Shown here piece by piece: positions 57,001 to 60,000 of a stretch of DNA of 64,000 nucleotides. The notes below the pieces were generated by a model. It searched no databases, had not been told where the DNA came from, and worked only from the letters and a program-made list of their open reading frames with translations. Numbering within the stretch: the stretch's first letter is position 1; the number at the start of each line of letters is the position of its first letter. The DNA is from Corbicula japonica (lineage: Eukaryota; Mollusca; Bivalvia; Venerida; Cyrenidae), in NCBI GenBank assembly GCA_038501625.1, contig JAZAYU010000013.1:3286001-3350000 (forward strand). The letters run 5' to 3'. A program made the translations under genes and the position numbers.

Positions 57001-60000
57001 AGAAGAGAATGGTGGTGTAACATTTGACCTAGGAGACTTTAAATTCTCTTTAGAACTATCACTTTTCAGACTAGATAAATTGACACTTACTGGCCTATGT
57101 AATACAGAAGTTTTCTTCACTTTATTTATATCATCACTAAACTCTATTGCACAATTTTCCTCACAAGCTAATTTCTCATGTTTGCTTTGCTCAGCAGATT
57201 TAGGCTTTGGTGTACTTTCATACCTCTCAATTCTGTCTCTTCTTTTTATCTTACTGAGTTTTTCATTAAAATCAAGTTCACTGGTAGTTTTTGGCACTCG
57301 AGATTCAGTTTTAGCTTTCTCGACAATATGCCCTTCTTCAGTCTCAGTACTCTTATCAACCAAGTCTGCTTTATCTAACACTTTAATCCTCGTAATAGCA
57401 GTATGAACTTTTCTTGGACTGCGTGTATCTTTCTTAGACCTTGGTGATGTTTTTGGTGAACTTATATTACCTACATTTAGATAACTCCTGTATTTAGGTT
57501 TATTTTTACCCTGCTCATTGTTCAAGCTGCAGGATTCAGAACTGTTTTCTTTTAAAAGATTCTGATCATCATCTCCTTTTAGCTTTCCATATTCTTTGCT
57601 ATTTTCACTAGTTTTAGTTTTTATCACATTCTCTGAGTCCTTCAAGCTTATTGCACTGGATTTCTGTGTTTGCTGACTCTGCCTTGGTGAAGTTATGGAT
57701 GATGGTCGCTTTACACTGTTAGATCCAAAGGAGTATGTAATGACTTCATTCCCGTCAAGCTTGAGCCCCTTCAACTCCCTCAAGGCACTGCGGATGTTCT
57801 GCCGCTCCTTGTAGTCCTTGCAAGCCGCCAACTGAAAGATACAAGATTTAATTAAATGATAAGAAGGTTGACATGAGCCTGTTGAACCCTTTCCTCAATA
57901 TATATGACTTTTTACGAGTGTGCGACCAGTGTAGATCCAGATCAGCTGGCACATCCCTACCATCTGATAAGGATCTGCATTTTTCAATTTTTGGTCAGAA
58001 ATAACCTATTTTGTTAATCAATTAAAAAGCGAATCATGCAAATCCTGATATGAGGGCACAGATGCGCCAACTGATCTGGATCTACACTGTTTGCCAATGC
58101 TATAAAGACATGTACAAGGTGGAAGGGGTTAACTTCAACTTATGTTATTATAGTATTGCAGATCCTAGAGACTGTAGTTTGTTAAGGCTGTTCACTGATC
58201 AGTTTCGAGGTAACACACTTCTGCAAAATATTCAAATGAACAATAAATGGACTATATAAAATTTAAAGTCTGGCAAGTCCATTACATAAATCTAAAGGGA
58301 TCTGTAACTGAAGCATACTTAAAAGGCAACATCAACTTTAAGAACAACAAGTCAACAAATTCTTCTGAATCATCAAATAAAACAACACCATTTATAGTCA
58401 ATAAACAAAAGGATATGAGCTAGGCTTAGATCTGATACCATCATCCCTGAAGTACTAACAACAAAAGTGTATTCACAAAACACAGTGAATTATCTTGCGG
58501 CACTACTTTTTTCCCAGTTATTATCATTCAAAGTAAGTAATTTCCATGTATCATGGTGCATTACAATAACTTACAAAGTAATCCAACCAACTCTTAATCT
58601 AATAAAACACAACAATGACCACACAGAATCTGACTACAGTATTAAAAGCCTGTTGTCCAAACAAATGTGCATTGGTCTTCTTTTTATGTTTGCTTTTGTA
58701 ATATTGACCAAATGGAATTCAAAAAAGTAATTTGACCAAGGTTCTATATTTGTTAGCTACTTAACATAAATTAATTAACAAACATCAAGTCGATTGAGAA
58801 ATAAATATTTTGTTTCCTCCAATGACATCTCAACCATTTTTGTTTTGGTTATTCTCAATCTCAGTCAAACATAATTATCTATTTTTAAACAACTGTCTTT
58901 TATGATCATATTGCAGATAAATTTTACATTGCCATTTATTCTATGTTTGTTTCTATATTCTAATTCAAAACACCTGTAATAATTAACTTGTATCTCTTAA
59001 TTAATATCAAATTAACAGTAAAAGTCGACACTGCAACTGAATAACCAGTCCACCAACCATCAATTAATGACACTCTTAATTAACCCTTTCCTCCATATAC
59101 ACGCCTTTATGGCATGGGCGAACAGTTTAGATCCAGATCAGCTGGCACATCCTTGCCATCTGATCAGGATCTAAACTGTTCGCTTTTTTTATTCATAATG
59201 TTATTTTTTACCAAAATGCAACCAGCACAGATGTGCCGGCTGAGCTGGATCTACACTGGTCACATATGCATAAAAATGCATATAATATTATATGGAGGAA
59301 AGGGTTGAAGCCAAAGAGTGATGAAATGAATGGTGATGTAATGCATATAATATTATATGGAGGAAAGGGTTGAAGCCAAAGAGTGATGAAATGAACGGTG
59401 ATGAAGATTCAATGCAATTGGAAACATAAAAGATAATGGAGAGACAGTTGCTTAAGCGTAACAGAAGAGTGTATAAAACCATAAAAATACAAAAATAATT
59501 TCTGTCCTAACATAAGTTGCAAATTTCTGTAAACTGTATGTAGTCATGTCAGATACGGAATAAACAATTTACTGACATAATTTGGTAATTGTCAAAAAAG
59601 AAATAACATGTAAAATCTTCTCCAGAACCTCTTTATTACTGACAAGAAAATGAATGAGAATGTAGTAGTACATTTAAAGTAAGCTAATGGATCATCATAT
59701 CGTAATAAAAACCTGAAAAATCGCTCGTCACCTAATTATAGATATTACACAAATTTAAACTAAAAACCTCCTTGCACCTGATCCCGGGTCTGAGATTATA
59801 AAACTGAAATTGGAGACCAGACTCAAATCTCAAGCATCTGATTGGCAGAAAGGCGACCAGTCATCATTTCAGCCAATAAGATGCTTGAGATTTGAGACTG
59901 GTTTCCATTCTCAGTTATATAATTGTGGGGCCTGTACCAGGTACACAATAATATTCAGGCTCAATGATCACAATGTAATAAAATACCTACAATTAAATAA

